Of a DNA stretch of 7,447 nucleotides, positions 6,788 to 7,447 are shown in pieces. The DNA is taken from assembly GCA_013003145.1 (NCBI GenBank), contig JABDLH010000291.1:1-7447 (forward strand), in the 5' to 3' direction. The first letter of the stretch is position 1. Each line of letters begins with the position of its first letter. The notes beneath the pieces were generated by a model. The model made no database searches, had not been told where the DNA came from, and was given only the letters and a program-made list of their open reading frames with translations. Source of the DNA: Flavobacteriaceae bacterium. GTDB lineage: Bacteria > Bacteroidota > Bacteroidia > Flavobacteriales > Flavobacteriaceae. Position numbers and translations under genes: made by a program.

Positions 6788-7447
6788 TTATAATTCATAT
6801 ACCGTAAAACCACTTCTCAACTTCGGTTCAATATACGTACTTTTCGGAGGCATTACCAGCCCGGCGTCTGCCACGGCCTTAAGTTCCTCCATGGTAATAG
6901 GTAGCATTCCGAACCCCAGGGAGAAGTTCCCTTTATCCACCTCCTGTTTCATGAGTGCACTGTTGTCTTTGCCATAACCATACTGTATTCTTTTATCGTT
7001 CCTCAGGTCCCGGATCCCGAGAATGGGGTCAAGAACCAGGGTTTTGAGAATATGCGAGTCCAGCCGGCTTAAGGCGTCTGTAAAGTCATAGGCCGCTTCC
7101 CTGAGGGTAAGTAGGTAAAATTGACCTTGCAGATACATACTGAACTGGTGTTTCTGCCCGGGTTTTATTATAGTGGCTCCTTTTTCTTCTACAAAAAAAT
7201 ACCTGCCCAATAATTGGAGAATGGCTTCCGGGGAATGGCCATTTAATCCTTTAATCATCCTGTTAAACTCGTAAATACGGATCTCTGACTCGGGCACCAG
7301 GTAACTCATGAAATAGTTATAAGCTTCATCGCCTTTATGCCGGGGGTTCTGTTCTTTCAGTTCTTTTGCAAGCCTGTAGGAAGAGGCACTCCGGTGATGA
7401 CCATCGGCTATGTAAAGCGCATTTATGCCTTTTGCGGCCTCCTGTAA
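6788..7447 (-). CDS. DUF1015 family protein, C-terminal part (5' end outside the window)
   Basis: The frame is open from the right edge (7447) to a TAA at 6788-6790, giving 219 visible residues of a family that is usually about 400 residues long. The ATG at 7309 is internal: the reading frame continues upstream through LYIADGHHRSASSYRLAKE, encoded at about 7361-7417, which is the hallmark motif of DUF1015 (PF06245, COG4198). The C-terminal part includes LGIRDLRNDKRIQYG and ends in PPKSTYIEPKLRSGFTVYEL, a typical ending for this family. The function is not established. In many Bacteroidota I recall this gene beside serC and serA, which would lie off the right edge here. The DGHHR motif resembles that of free-serine kinases of the ParB/SerK fold, so a serine-related role is an attractive inference only. 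yggS starts 33 nt downstream. Confidence 0.88.
   Translation of the reverse strand, partial: LQEAAKGINALYIADGHHRSASSYRLAKELKEQNPRHKGDEAYNYFMSYLVPESEIRIYEFNRMIKGLNGHSPEAILQLLGRYFFVEEKGATIIKPGQKHQFSMYLQGQFYLLTLREAAYDFTDALSRLDSHILKTLVLDPILGIRDLRNDKRIQYGYGKDNSALMKQEVDKGNFSLGFGMLPITMEELKAVADAGLVMPPKSTYIEPKLRSGFTVYEL

Noticed and set aside
7307..7309. ATG at 7309 as the start of a 173-residue protein
   Set aside because: The same frame continues without a stop to the window edge and encodes the DUF1015 signature ADGHHR upstream of this methionine, so it is internal.

Overview
The window looks like an ordinary chromosomal housekeeping segment from a Bacteroidota bacterium, most likely a flavobacterium. 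Three things point that way. The RprX/RprY-type two-component pair follows coaE. None of the starts examined has a convincing Shine-Dalgarno sequence. The exonuclease/GIY-YIG fusion, the MiaA and the DUF1015 protein have the flavour of flavobacterial versions. These assignments rest on recognised protein motifs; no database search was possible. I see no mobile element, CRISPR array, tRNA or rRNA.

Layout. The plus strand carries the 3' end of coaE (dephospho-CoA kinase, 1-318), then an 82-bp gap with a cluster of GTTAA/TTAAC repeats, then a membrane histidine kinase (401-1981) and its OmpR-family response regulator (1988-2701). A strong 26-bp palindrome followed by nine T residues (2724-2756) closes that operon. 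From the right edge the minus strand carries six tightly packed genes reading leftward: a DUF1015 protein (6788 to the edge, 5' part missing), a YggS-type PLP-binding protein (6101-6754), a DEDDh exonuclease fused to a GIY-YIG nuclease domain (4998-6095), a voltage-gated-type potassium channel with a zinc-ribbon tail (4149-4994), miaA (3226-4149) and gluconokinase (2733-3236). The gaps are 33, 5 and 3 nt, followed by overlaps of 1 and 11 nt, so this is probably one transcript. It converges on the two-component operon at the palindrome, which lies partly inside the end of the gluconokinase gene.

How the genes relate. The kinase and regulator form a complete signalling pair, and the upstream repeats are a plausible self-regulatory site. 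The minus-strand genes do not form one pathway: they cover tRNA modification, nucleic acid processing, PLP balance, ion flux and gluconate use. The window does not contain an obvious new multi-gene system. The points most worth a second look are the helically phased repeats upstream of the kinase, the shortened exonuclease/GIY-YIG protein, the TTG start of the channel in the same frame as its upstream neighbour, the channel's zinc ribbon, the shared terminator, and the DGHHR motif of the DUF1015 protein.
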